A DNA stretch of 64,000 nt from CAWAHD01 sp963781785 (GTDB taxonomy: Bacteria > Planctomycetota > Planctomycetia > Isosphaerales > Isosphaeraceae): contig CAWAHD010000005.1 of NCBI GenBank assembly GCA_963781785.1, positions 434,001 to 498,000 of the forward strand. The letters run 5' to 3'. Positions 53,987-62,888 of the stretch are shown here, in pieces; within the stretch, counting starts at the first letter, position 1; every line of letters begins with the position of its first letter. The notes under the pieces were generated by a model. The model was given only the letters and a program-made list of their open reading frames with translations, ran no database searches and had not been told where the DNA came from. The translations under genes were made by a program, and so were the position numbers.

Positions 53987-55884
53987 TCCCAAAACAAGCG
54001 TAAGAAAAAAAAAGCGAAATTAGCTTACTGTTATGTGATCACTTCATTGGTCCAGGACGTACCTTCTACGGCTCAGGGGACGTCTGCCCCTGATACCGCC
54101 CCGACTGAGTCTCCGACATCCCTCACCCGCTTTCTCTGTTAGTGGCCCACACGGATCGGGGCATCCGGACCCCGACTTCATCCGCTCGCCGTTCAGCATA
54201 GCCAGCATTCGTGCAGCCGCTCGACCAATCGCAGGAAAACCCCCTGCCATGGATTCCATGATAGCAGTCGGTAAAGCAAGCGTCGTCCGCCCCGCACGAT
54301 CTGGCAGGGCATCTGGATAAATGCCGCACGGTATGTGGCGAACTCCATCCTCATCAGCGTCCGTTTCTCGGCCTCGTGCTTGACCTGATGCCGAGGCGAC
54401 ACGGGAACCAGTAGGGCGCTCCAGGCCTTGAGGCTCCACGCTAACGACCCCATCACCATGTACGCCCAGTTACTGACCAGGTTATCGACGGGCGTCGTCA
54501 GCGCTCGCACGCCGTTTTTGAGCTGGGCGATCAGGTTTTCCTGGTCGCAGCGATCGTTCGCCGAGAAGACGATCTCCTCCGCGGTCATCTCGCGATCATT
54601 GGTGATGTAAAAGAAGTAGCGATATTCTTCGAACAGTCGCATCTGCCCCTTGTCGACCTGCACCCGCTTGCGAAGAACGATCATTCGGTAATTCTTTCTG
54701 CACGCAGTCGGCCGATATTCGAACTCCGCGACCATCTCCTCGAGCAGGTGGATATTCTCGTACCCTCGCTCGCGGACAAGCTCGGGTTTGAACCGCTCGG
54801 GCTTCTCGCGCGGCGTGGTCTTGATCCGGTACTGTGGCGGTCGTCTGAGAAGCCGGTACGAATTGGCCGGCAGCCCATCGGCTTCCGTCTTGAGGCCATC
54901 GGACGCGGCGTATCCGAAAATAAAGCGGATGTCGCCCGCATCATCCCACCGATCGAGATACCTGGTCTGGGCGAATTTGGTGTCCCCCCGCATCAGAATC
55001 TTGCGGAAGCCGGCTCGACGGCAAAGTGCGACGGCCTTGTCCAGGAAGATGTCCGCCCGCTCCTGCGAGGGGCGATTGCCGCTCCGGTTGAACAGGAACA
55101 ACGGTTCAGCCGTGTTGGCCAGCGAGACCAAGAGCGGATGGTAGCCATATTGGCCGTCGTAGGTGAAATCCATCCCTTCCTTGCACTCGGCATCACTGGG
55201 CACGATGCTGCCATCGGCCTCGATGACCGCCTCCTCGAAGAACTCGGGCGGCTGAGAAGACCAGACTCGCAGTCGTGACTCATTGAAAATGTCCATAAGG
55301 TTCAGGACATCAGTCTCGAAAAAGCGGCGGCAAAAATCCCCGGCCGTCGTTGGGTCGGGAATCCGCGTGGCCCCGAGTGCGTCGAGATAGACCTCATCAT
55401 TGCGCCGCAACTCCAGGTGCTCGATCCGTTCTCCGCCGGCGAGGCTGTTGAAGGCAATGTTCAGGACATGGTCGGATTCGTGGTACGGCCGATGCTGCTT
55501 GAGGAGGTGAAGGTTGCGGTCGATGTCCCTGACCAGTCCAATCTTCTGGGCCAGCAGCAGAATGGCTCCAATTCCGCCGGCACTGAGGCCCCGGACGCGA
55601 TCGGCATACTCGTACTGGATATTCGTCGCGGTCATCATAGGCACAGACCGCTCGGGGCCGGGCGAGTTGTCCAGCCGTTTCTTGATTCGCCGTCGACCCT
55701 CTTGGAAGATTCTCTTCTTGCGTGCCACACGCTTTTTTCGGACAGTAGCACTCACTCGAAAGCCTCCTTGTTCTGGAATAGTGATCATGTGATTTCAGCT
55801 ACATTATTCCAAAAACCTGCGAGGTTTTCGAGCTTTTTTCCAAAAATCGCTCCAGGCGAACTTTAAATCACGCTTGGTTGGGGT
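53987..55884 (-). mobile_element. IS1380-type insertion sequence, copy B
   Basis: 1,898 bp, related to copy A at 43377-45273 but clearly diverged, and in the opposite orientation. The inward ends are TCCCAAAACAAGCGTAAG and ACCCCAACCAAGCGTGAT. It sits 37 bases upstream of the kinase D start, between that gene and sigma factor D. Confidence 0.9.
54193..55755 (-). CDS. IS1380-family transposase, copy B
   Basis: 520 codons from GTG 55755, after the same AAGGAGG site as copy A. Catalytic regions are VIEADGSIVPSDAECKEG, KILMRGDTKFAQTRYL and RCDQENLIAQLKNGVRAL. Compared with copy A there are many conservative changes (for example KIGLVRDIDRNLHLLKQHRP), so the two are separate lineages of one family rather than a recent duplication. 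The frame is intact. Confidence 0.93.
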   Translation of the reverse strand: MSATVRKKRVARKKRIFQEGRRRIKKRLDNSPGPERSVPMMTATNIQYEYADRVRGLSAGGIGAILLLAQKIGLVRDIDRNLHLLKQHRPYHESDHVLNIAFNSLAGGERIEHLELRRNDEVYLDALGATRIPDPTTAGDFCRRFFETDVLNLMDIFNESRLRVWSSQPPEFFEEAVIEADGSIVPSDAECKEGMDFTYDGQYGYHPLLVSLANTAEPLFLFNRSGNRPSQERADIFLDKAVALCRRAGFRKILMRGDTKFAQTRYLDRWDDAGDIRFIFGYAASDGLKTEADGLPANSYRLLRRPPQYRIKTTPREKPERFKPELVRERGYENIHLLEEMVAEFEYRPTACRKNYRMIVLRKRVQVDKGQMRLFEEYRYFFYITNDREMTAEEIVFSANDRCDQENLIAQLKNGVRALTTPVDNLVSNWAYMVMGSLAWSLKAWSALLVPVSPRHQVKHEAEKRTLMRMEFATYRAAFIQMPCQIVRGGRRLLYRLLSWNPWQGVFLRLVERLHECWLC

Positions 55885-55951
55885 CTAGTACCCAGTGCGA
55901 AAACCGAGCGACTTTTACCCAATGCACTCGGTGCAGATTCCAGAAATCCAG

Positions 55952-56535
55952 TCAGGACTTGCCCTTGTCGTCGCTTCCGGCAACTTCGAGGCGCAACCAG
56001 CAACGGGCATAGGCCCAGTCGTTGTCGGCGGTCGAGGTCGAGATGCCCAGCGCCTCGGCCGCTTCCTCGATGGTCAGCCCGACAAAGAAGCGGAGCTTGA
56101 CCAAGTCCGCCTTGCGCTTGTCCATGGCTTCAAGCTTGTCGATCGCGTCGTGCAGTGCCAGGAGATCGACGCCGGGCTCGGCGATGGCCGGCTCGATGTC
56201 GGACAGGTCCCGCCGGCGGCGGTCACCGCCGGCCTTCTTCGCGCGCTTGTGCCGCGCCGCTCGACAAGAATCCGCCGCATGGCCTCGGCCGCAGCGGCGA
56301 AAAAGTGTCCACGGCTATTCCACGACGCAGTGGAGGCGGCCAGCGGGCTGCCCACCAGACGCAGATAGGCCTCGTGGACCAGGGCCGTCGCTTGCAAGGT
56401 TTGCCCCGGCATCTCGTGGGCGAGCTTCCGGGCCGCAAGCCGACGCAGCTCGTCGTAGACGAGCGGAAGAAGTTGCTCGGCGGCCTGCGGATCCCCGTGC
56501 TCGATGGCAGTCAGGACGCGGGTCACTTCGCTCAT
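55952..56535 (-). pseudogene. ECF sigma factor D (TIGR02999-like), one frame break
   Basis: Starts at ATG 56535 (MSEVTRVLTAIEHGDPQAAE) and is a close relative of sigma factor A. Region 2 carries LLPLVYDELRRLAARKLAHE and RGHFFAAAAEAMRRILVE. Near 56262 one G is missing, which shifts ERARHKRAKKAGG into another frame. In the correct frame the protein continues KRKADLVKLRFFVGLTIEEA and an HTH (AEALGISTSTADNDWAYARC), ending KGKS at 55952. It was originally the upstream partner of kinase D; the IS1380-type element now lies between them, only 67 bases beyond the stop. Confidence 0.87.
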
Positions 56536-56873
56536 CGGTGCGGCTCTCCCCACTCTCACATTTGATCGGATGGGCCGTGGCTTTGCACCCGCTCCAATGC
56601 CATTACCCGTTCCCTTTCAATCTTCACTCCTCATCCCTCATCCTTTGTTTCTTGATACCCGATTTCCCCGCCGAGTGCCAAACACGCGCCGCGAGAATCG
56701 GAGGCGCCCATCGTGGCCACGCGCCCTAGCAACTCGCAGCCGGGCGGCGCTTGCTTCCAAAAAACGGATGGGGAAACCGTGCGCCGTTCTCGCATTGTTC
56801 TACCGCGGCCAGGGTCTCCCGGCCTTGAGAACTTCCGTATCCCCTGGGCAGTACCTTGCTGGAGGTCATTCCC
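56536..56873. other. Divergent intergenic stretch of about 340 bases
   Basis: Between sigma factor D and the LEPR-XLL remnant. It contains short pyrimidine-rich sequence near 56600-56660, no coding frame of character and no RNA that I recognise. Confidence 0.45.
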
Positions 56874-57585
56874 ATGTGCAAGCTTCTGTTTGGCTCGCAA
56901 CCGAACCGCACCGGGAAGCGTTCGAAGTCAAGCCGGCCGCAGCTCGAGTGAATGGAGCCGAACGGTGGTGAGCGCCGCCACGATTACAGCGGATAGCCCC
57001 GCAGGAAGCGGCGTCGCGAACGTGAGCGTGACGACGCCGAGCGGCACGTCGCCGACCGCGCCCGCGGACCAGTTCATGTACATCGCCGCGACCGCGCCCT
57101 TGGTCACGTCGGTGGAACGATTCGGTTTCCATCACCAACCGACCTCGCTGGTGTTGACCGTCAGCTCGGCGCTCGACCCGGCGCGAGTTGACGATGTGAA
57201 CAACTATCTAATCATGGCGCTCGGTAGAGGTCGGCACAGCAAGGCCTTGGCCGGTCACCTGACGCCAGTCCGCGCCGCGGTCTACGATCCGGCGAAGCTC
57301 ACGGTGACCCTGTACATGAGCAAGCGGATCAGTATTCACAGTAGTTATCGACTCACCGTCAACGGCGCGGCGTCGAGCGGGCTGACCAGCGCGAACGGCA
57401 CCGCGCTTGATCGCCAGGCTCACGGAATGCAAGGAGCGGACTATGTTGCGGTCCTCTCCGGCAAACTCGTGGCTGGCCCGGCGCCGGCAGCCCCGCTTCG
57501 GCTTGGAAGACTCTGGCGCAATACCTCCGGCACGCAAAAGGCTCCTTGCCCTTGGGGGGCGGCGCAAAATAGGTCAAAAGCATGA
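56874..57585 (+). pseudogene. Collapsed remnant of a LEPR-XLL-type surface protein (TIG domain plus C-terminal domain)
   Basis: An ATG at 56874 with GGAGG upstream begins MCKLLFGSQPNRTGKRSKSS followed by RPQLE and a stop at 56949. This is the usual planctomycete leader that should go on into an ELLEDR/LEPR-type motif. Immediately after, in another frame, comes the second half of a TIG/IPT domain (TVVSAATITADSPAGSG, TTPSGTSPTAPADQFMYIA). A C-terminal domain follows (ERFGFHHQPTSLVLTVSSAL ... SYRLTVNGAASSGLTSANGT) that matches the end of the MBG protein. The middle of the gene seems to have been deleted, with a frame change at the scar. It is probably not functional. Confidence 0.7.
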
Positions 57586-57767
57586 TTCGCCATCGTGTTT
57601 GCGCGCCCAGGCGGCATGCCGGACCGTCACGACTGCGAAAATCGTTAAAGTTCGCGCATTCGGAAGCCGAAGTTGTCTGACGGCGAGAGTCTGTTCGGAT
57701 CGCGATGCGCCCAGCCGGCCCCATCGCACCGAGGAGAACACGCGGTCACCCTTTTCGCGGGGTCCGG

Positions 57768-59221
57768 ATGGGTTCGCCACGCGGTCTTTACTGGATCGTT
57801 GCGACGGCCGTCCTCGCGTCGTGCCTGCTGCTGGACGGGGCCGCGCTCGGACAGGAAAATGCACCAGCGCAGACGACCGCACGCGCACCTGGCCAACCGG
57901 CCGCGCCCGCGATCCCTGGGGACGACGGAGCCGCGCCGGGGCCGGCGCCGCGCTTGACCAACCCGTCGGGCCGGCCGGTTTGCCGGAATTCGACGCTGGG
58001 CAGGAGGCTCCGGCGCCGCCTGCCACACCTGCGCCGGGGCCGGATCCCTATCTCGACCGGCCGGTAACAAGTCGCTTCCTGCTGGGAGACGGCTTCGGCT
58101 TCCGGCCGTTCCTCTACGACAACGGATTGTCGGTCTATACATCCACGATTCAGTTCGAGCAGGGTGTCGCGTCCGGCGGCGTGCGCCAGGCGTTCAATTG
58201 GGGCGGCAAATTCGACATGCTGGCGCACTTTGATACCGGCAGGCTCGGCCTCTGGGAGGGGGGAACGCTCGACCTGTTCGCGGAGTCGCGGCTCGGCCAG
58301 TCGGTGGACACGTACTCCGGCACGTTTTCGCCGACGAACCTGGCGATGTTCTTTCCCGTGCACGACCGGGACATCACCGCCATCACGGGGCTCAAGTACA
58401 CCCAGGCGATCACCGATCACGTCGGGATCTTCTTCGGCAAGCTCAACGCTCTCAACGGGGATCTGGACCGGTTCCTGAAATACCCGCTCACCTCTCGGTT
58501 CTGGAATGCGGCGTTCAACTTCAACATGGCGCTCGATCGCTACCCGTATTCGACTCCCGGCGCTGGTTTTTACGCGAATCCGGAGCGGGGACCAGCGCTC
58601 GCGCTCCTGGTGCTGAACTCATTTAACTCGCCGGTCACGAGCGGCCTCGAGAATCTGTTCCGCAACGGCCTGTTCATCTATGCTCAGGCGGCACAGCCTA
58701 CAAATTTCTTTGGCCTGCCCGGCCGGCAGGTTTTTGGCGGTCTCTTCGGTACGGGATCGTTCACGGATCTATCGCCGGCGTCGTTCGTGGAGCTGCCGCC
58801 CGGGCCGGCCTTCGCGCCGAAGAAGACCGGCACCTGGACCGTGCTCTGGAACATCGAACAGCGGCTGATTGTCGACCCGGACGACCCCGACCGGGGCTTG
58901 GGCTTGTACATCCAGAACGGACTCGGCGACGGCAATCCCAACCCGGTCCGCTGGTTTCTGAGCGTCGCAATTTGCGGGAACAGCCCACTGCCGGGCCGCG
59001 ACGGGGATACCTATGGTGTTGGATTCTACTACCTCGGGCCCAGCTCGCTGGCGAAGAGCTCACTGCCGGGCCTGCGCGACGAGCAGGGGGTCGAGCTGTT
59101 CTACAACCTTCGGATCGCTCCGGGATGCCACCTCACGCCCGACCTTCAGGTGCTCCATCCGGGACTGGCGCCGGTGGCCGATGCGCTCGTGTTCGGAGTG
59201 CGACTGAAGGTCGATTTCTGA
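57768..59221 (+). pseudogene. OprB-type carbohydrate-selective porin, one frame break
   Basis: Starts at ATG 57768 (MGSPRGLYWIVATAVLASCL), a clear signal peptide ending near GAALGQE, followed by a Pro/Ala-rich linker. Inside that linker, near 57945, the frame breaks. It resumes as DQPVGPAGLPEFDAGQEAPA and then the barrel, with IQFEQGVASGGVRQAFNWGG, KFDMLAHFDTGRLGLWEGG and TLDLFAESRLGQSVDTYSG, the characteristic start of OprB-family porins. Later beta-strand stretches include GIFFGKLNALNGDLDRF, WTVLWNIEQRL and a terminal aromatic (VFGVRLKVDF), as required for outer-membrane insertion. About 484 residues, normal for the family. The likely role is sugar uptake across the outer membrane. It stands alone, with no transport operon around it. 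Confidence 0.85.
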
Positions 59222-59576
59222 CGACGACCTTGGGAACGGGAATGGCGTTCACCTGGATTCGGTGATGATCGCCGTCGCCATGAGAATGCCCGCCGTCGAT
59301 CGCTATGTTCTCGATTGAGCTCGACGCTCGCCTGTGCAACTCCACCGTTTAGTTTCGAGACCTTTTGCAACGTTGCCCATTTTCCGCGTCACGTGCGTCA
59401 CGCGTCACGGGGTGGCCGCAGAACCCGCATGATTCTTACAACCGCCGCTCGAATTATCGGAACAACTCTTCCTTTCGGGATGACCGCCTTATCCGGACCC
59501 CGCAGCACCCGCACGACCCGCACGCGCGACACTCGGCGCGTGACGCACCCTCTGCGTCACGCGCGTGTCCCCTGCG
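59222..59576. other. Non-coding stretch with GCGTCACGCG-rich inverted repeats
   Basis: No gene seen. The motif TGCGTCACGCG or its inverse occurs at least four times between 59394 and 59584, including the perfect hairpin at 59536-59564. It lies just after the porin stop and just before an ATPase scrap on the other strand. Confidence 0.6.
59536..59564. repeat. Perfect 12-bp hairpin GCGCGTGACGCA / TGCGTCACGCGC
   Basis: Two 12-base arms separated by CCCTC. The right arm is repeated exactly at 59573-59584, and shorter versions occur at 59394-59407. It has no T-tract, so a simple terminator is not indicated; a REP-like or protein-binding repeat is possible. Confidence 0.8.
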
Positions 59577-59910
59577 TCACGCGCGGCCGCCTGGACCCTC
59601 ACCCGGCCAGTCGAGCGAGTCGATTGTGTCGGTCGAAGTGATCGCAGCGATCGGATCGCGCCCCTCGGACGACAAGCTGAGCGCCTCGGGCAGCGCGAGC
59701 GCTTCGGTGTAATGCGGCCCGACGGAATGATCGATGTCGCGATCGGCATTGAGCAGTCCGCCGAAGATCGCGGGATAATCGGCGTCGAACGACCGCCAGA
59801 ACTCCGCTTCGCAGCGCCGGCCGCTGGCGGGGATCGTCGGGGGATTCAAACTCGCGCAGCGGTCGTTCAGGTCGGCCCGGTGCACGAAGTCGTCGATTCC
59901 ATTCAAATCG
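59577..59910 (-). pseudogene. C-terminal scrap of a mobile-element ATPase/helicase-type protein
   Basis: About 110 codons open from a TTG (LNGIDDFVHRADLNDRCASL) through PPTIPASGRRCEAEFWRSFD and ADYPAIFGGLLNADRD. The pattern N-G-I-D-D ... R-D-L-x-D-R ... FW-x-x-F-x-x-x-P-x-I-x-G-x-L-L is what I know from phage- and island-borne ATP-binding proteins just after the nucleotide site. The Walker motifs should lie upstream, but a stop precedes the TTG. It looks like a leftover of an integrated element. Confidence 0.5.
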
Positions 59911-59985
59911 CGTCTTCAATGTCCCAGAGGGCTTGGTTGACCGAGCGCAGCGACGAACAACGGGTGTCTGCCTTCCATTCGCCCC

Positions 59986-61356
59986 TCACTTCAGCCCGTC
60001 GACACCAAGGATCGTCGTCGCCTTCTTCAGCTCCGCAATTCCCTGCTTCGTGACTCGAGTCCCCGTGAGGTCCAGACGCAGGGCCACCGGGACTGCCCCC
60101 AACTTTTGCAGGCCGACATCGGTGATCGCCGTTTTGGCGAGGTTGATCGCGCTGAGTCCCTTGAGTTCCGAGAGCGCGGTCATCCCTCCGTCGTCGATCG
60201 GCGTCTTATCGAGGTAGAGGGTCCGCAGGGACGGGATTCCAGCCAGGTAGACAAGCCCCGGCCCTCGGAGTCGAGTGCCGGCCAGATTCAGGACCTCCAT
60301 CGATCCCATCGCCCGAAGATGGACGAGGCCGGCGTCGGTGATCGGCGTGCCGGAGAGATTCAGCCCGGTCATCCGCGTCATCCCGCCAAGGTTCGCCAAT
60401 CCCGCATCGGTGATGGATGTCTGATAGAGGCCAAGCCTTTGCATTTTGTCGAGCCCTCGCAGCCTTGCAAGTCCAGCGTCGGTGATCCGAGTCTTGCCCA
60501 GGTGCAGACCTTCCAGCGCCTTCAGGTCTTCGATGCCTTCCAGTCCCTTATCGTCAATGGGGGCGGCGTCCCAGGCGCCGAGCTCACGAAGGCGTGAAAG
60601 GCCCCTCAAGGCTGTGAGGCGATCGACCGTCGGGGGCAGGCTGAGCGTTTCCAGGTTCTTGAGGTCCCGCAGTTGTTCCAGACCTCGGCCGGTCACCATT
60701 GAGTTGTCGATCACCAGCGTCTTGAGCGCCGTCAATCCCCGGAGATGCGTCATGCCGGGATCGCCGAGGGACGGCGACCTCAGCAGGAGCGTTTCCAGTC
60801 GATCGAGGCGCTCGATGTCCTTCAAATGGTCGTCGCGAAGGCCTGGGGTGAATACCCCGAGCCATGTTAGCCACTTCTTGTCGCGCAGATGAACGAGGCA
60901 GGCCCCGGTGAGGTGGAGATCCCATTGAAAATAGACCATCCGCAACCGAGAAAGGCCCGCGAGATGGGCGACGCCAGCGTCGGTGATTCTGGTGCCGGTG
61001 ATGGAGATAATCCGCAAGCCGTCCAGCTTTCCGACGTGTTCCATGACGTCATCGCCGTTGTCCTCGCGCTGCAGGGACACTCGCTCGACGGTCTGGAAAT
61101 AGTCGGGGCCGAGCCATTTGTGGATCCACGACTGGCCAGGTGGCTTGGGCGATGGGTTCTTCCGACCGTCGGGCAGGAGCTGCCAGTCATATCCCACGAT
61201 TCCGCCGGCGTTCGAGATCGCCAGGACGGCCTCTTTCTGAGCCCGGGCACGAACCGCCAGCCTCGCCAGCGGGATCGCCACGAGGGCGATCATCACCATC
61301 GCCAGCCGCAGCGAAAGTTGGAGTTTGCGCCTCGGGCGTATGGCCTTCGTCGGCAT
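59986..61356 (-). CDS. Membrane-anchored leucine-rich-repeat protein
   Basis: 456 codons from ATG 61356 (MPTKAIRPRRKLQLSLRLAM), preceded by AGGGGATAAC. A single N-terminal membrane anchor (MVMIALVAIPLARLAVRARA) follows a basic start, so most of the chain is outside the cytoplasm. From about residue 110 it consists of roughly thirteen leucine-rich repeats of the cysteine-lacking F-box/LRR type (LRIISITGTRITDAGVAHLA, MTGLNLSGTPITDAGLVHLR). It ends KKATTILGVDGLK. Such proteins are abundant in planctomycetes and probably mediate protein contacts. The partner is unknown. The frame is intact. Confidence 0.9.
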   Translation of the reverse strand: MPTKAIRPRRKLQLSLRLAMVMIALVAIPLARLAVRARAQKEAVLAISNAGGIVGYDWQLLPDGRKNPSPKPPGQSWIHKWLGPDYFQTVERVSLQREDNGDDVMEHVGKLDGLRIISITGTRITDAGVAHLAGLSRLRMVYFQWDLHLTGACLVHLRDKKWLTWLGVFTPGLRDDHLKDIERLDRLETLLLRSPSLGDPGMTHLRGLTALKTLVIDNSMVTGRGLEQLRDLKNLETLSLPPTVDRLTALRGLSRLRELGAWDAAPIDDKGLEGIEDLKALEGLHLGKTRITDAGLARLRGLDKMQRLGLYQTSITDAGLANLGGMTRMTGLNLSGTPITDAGLVHLRAMGSMEVLNLAGTRLRGPGLVYLAGIPSLRTLYLDKTPIDDGGMTALSELKGLSAINLAKTAITDVGLQKLGAVPVALRLDLTGTRVTKQGIAELKKATTILGVDGLK

Positions 61357-61476
61357 CGGCGTTATCCCCTGACAATTGTCGAGTCTCGAATCCTGAGCAT
61401 ATCGAGCTTCGGCTCGCTGGGCAAGATTCACAGAGCCTGAGTTCCGGAGCTCCGGGGACACCATACTTGAGTTACC

Positions 61477-62252
61477 GGGACACCATACTTAATTCTTGGG
61501 CTGCGGTTTAGGTGGCTTCTGCCGTTTTCGAATGCGCCGCGGCCGTGGCTTCGGTCCGGGCTTCTGACGTCTGAGGATTCTGCCGAGGTTTTGTTCGAGC
61601 GTCGCCAAAAACTCCTCGTCGCCCAGAGGCCGGCCAGTATGCTCGTGGGCACGCAGGAGTTTGATGTCCTCTTCGCAAATCACCCTGGCGAGGAAGCCGC
61701 GCCACGGAGGCGCCAACTTCAGCAGAGGAGCGACGCGTACGAGCGCGTCGTCCTTTCCGCGCATGTGGGCAGCGGCGCTGCTCCACCGACAGCGGCTCGG
61801 CGCGTTCACAAGCCCGGCGCGCACGGGGTTGAGCTCCACGTACCGCACGGCGGTCAGCAGGTACGGCTCATCGAGCACGAACGAAGCGAACCGCCCCTGC
61901 CACAAGTGGCCGCTCCACCCCGCGCGGAAGTTGACCATGCGGGTGTAACGCCGATGGGCCTCGCCGATCGCCCGGCGGAGCCCGTCGGCTGATTGTGGAA
62001 CAGCGATCAGATGAACGTGGTCCGGCATCAGGCAATATGCCCAGATCTCAACCTGATGCGCACGGCACGATTGCCCCATCAATTCCAGGTAGCACTGGTA
62101 ATCCTCGTCGCCAAAGAATGCCGCCTGGCGACGGTTGCCCCGCTGGGTGATGTGGTGAGGCAATCCGGGTACAATAACTCGTGCCAACCGGGCCATGAAA
62201 CGAGCTTATCCAACTCGCAAGCCTCGGTCAATAATTGAGTATCGTGTCCCCC
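61477..62252 (-). mobile_element. RAYT unit 1 with inverted ends
   Basis: The REP-associated transposase gene is bounded by GGGACACCATACTTAATT (61477-61494) and, read inward, GGGGACACGATACTCAATT (62233-62251). An additional left-type end, GGGGACACCATACTTGA, stands just outside at 61454-61470. The stop codon of the gene lies inside the left end. No target duplication is recognised. Confidence 0.75.
61489..62196 (-). CDS. REP-associated tyrosine transposase (RAYT, Y1_Tnp), copy 1
   Basis: 235 codons, intact (MARLARVIVPGLPHHITQRG). The single-strand HUH nuclease core is visible: the motif CLMPDHVHLIAVP supplies the H-x-H pair, and the candidate catalytic tyrosine lies in GEAHRRYTRMVNFR. The block GHLWQGRFASFVLDEPYLL and YVELNPVRAGLV is diagnostic for RAYT proteins. 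The C-terminus is strongly basic and Pro-rich (GPKPRPRRIRKRQKPP). RAYTs cut single-stranded DNA at REP hairpins and are usually single, domesticated genes; here there are two closely related ones. Confidence 0.93.
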   Translation of the reverse strand: MARLARVIVPGLPHHITQRGNRRQAAFFGDEDYQCYLELMGQSCRAHQVEIWAYCLMPDHVHLIAVPQSADGLRRAIGEAHRRYTRMVNFRAGWSGHLWQGRFASFVLDEPYLLTAVRYVELNPVRAGLVNAPSRCRWSSAAAHMRGKDDALVRVAPLLKLAPPWRGFLARVICEEDIKLLRAHEHTGRPLGDEEFLATLEQNLGRILRRQKPGPKPRPRRIRKRQKPPKPQPKN

Positions 62253-62288
62253 GAACGATGGTGTCCGCCGAACGAAAGGAGAAGGAAA

Positions 62289-62792
62289 ATGGCGATTCCA
62301 CCGGTGCTGAATCAACCTGCTTACGCTCATGTCTGGACGGGCAACCTCCAGGTGCAAGGGAAGCGCACGATCGCAATCGGAGCGCCGCCGATAGCCGGCA
62401 GGATGAAACAGAAGCGCTTCATCACCTACATAGAAGTCCTGGAACAAGGGGCACACGACCCCGCGATACGATCTTTGGTGCATCCGAGGGGACTGGGGAA
62501 TCCGCGCCCGATGCACGAGGGGCGCGTCAATCCCAGAAACAACAACGCCGATCCCCTCACCTACTACGCCGTGCACGGACCGCAAGCCGCGCGGCTCGCA
62601 TCGGAGGAGATGACGCGCAAGTGGACGGCAAACGTCGGCAACAACACGGTCTTCGTCCGTGGGGCCGCGCACGTGCTGGCTCAGCAAGGGGTGAGACAGC
62701 CGAATGGGTTCTGTTACGAAACCACGATGTGGTACGACGTCGGCGATATCTACGTGGCGTTTCATTGCTATGACCCCAATTTTCGTGGTTGA
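62289..62792 (+). CDS. Hypothetical protein bracketed by two RAYT genes
   Basis: 167 codons from ATG 62289 (MAIPPVLNQPAYAHVWTGNL), preceded by AAAGGAGAAGG, a strong ribosome site. There is no signal peptide, membrane segment or repeat. Recognisable features are an internal basic stretch (GRMKQKRFITYIEV), an Arg/Asn-rich loop (GRVNPRNNNADP) and a C-terminus with aromatic residues and two cysteines (GFCYETTMWYDVGD, VAFHCYDPNF). I cannot assign a family. It is transcribed opposite to both RAYT genes and lies in the 640-base gap between the two units, so it could be a host gene caught between them or cargo. The codon use and strong ribosome site support a real gene. Confidence 0.7.
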   Translation: MAIPPVLNQPAYAHVWTGNLQVQGKRTIAIGAPPIAGRMKQKRFITYIEVLEQGAHDPAIRSLVHPRGLGNPRPMHEGRVNPRNNNADPLTYYAVHGPQAARLASEEMTRKWTANVGNNTVFVRGAAHVLAQQGVRQPNGFCYETTMWYDVGDIYVAFHCYDPNFRG

Positions 62793-62888
62793 CCATGAAT
62801 CGATTTGATTCAGCCACGACCGCCGTCCAACAAGGCGGTGCACCGGATGCCTTCGGCACCGGTGACCGTTGACGTTAGACGGAGTTCC

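Noticed and set aside
59536..59564. Rho-independent terminator for the porin gene
   Set aside because: The stem is strong, but no run of T follows on either strand, and it lies more than 300 bases after the porin stop.
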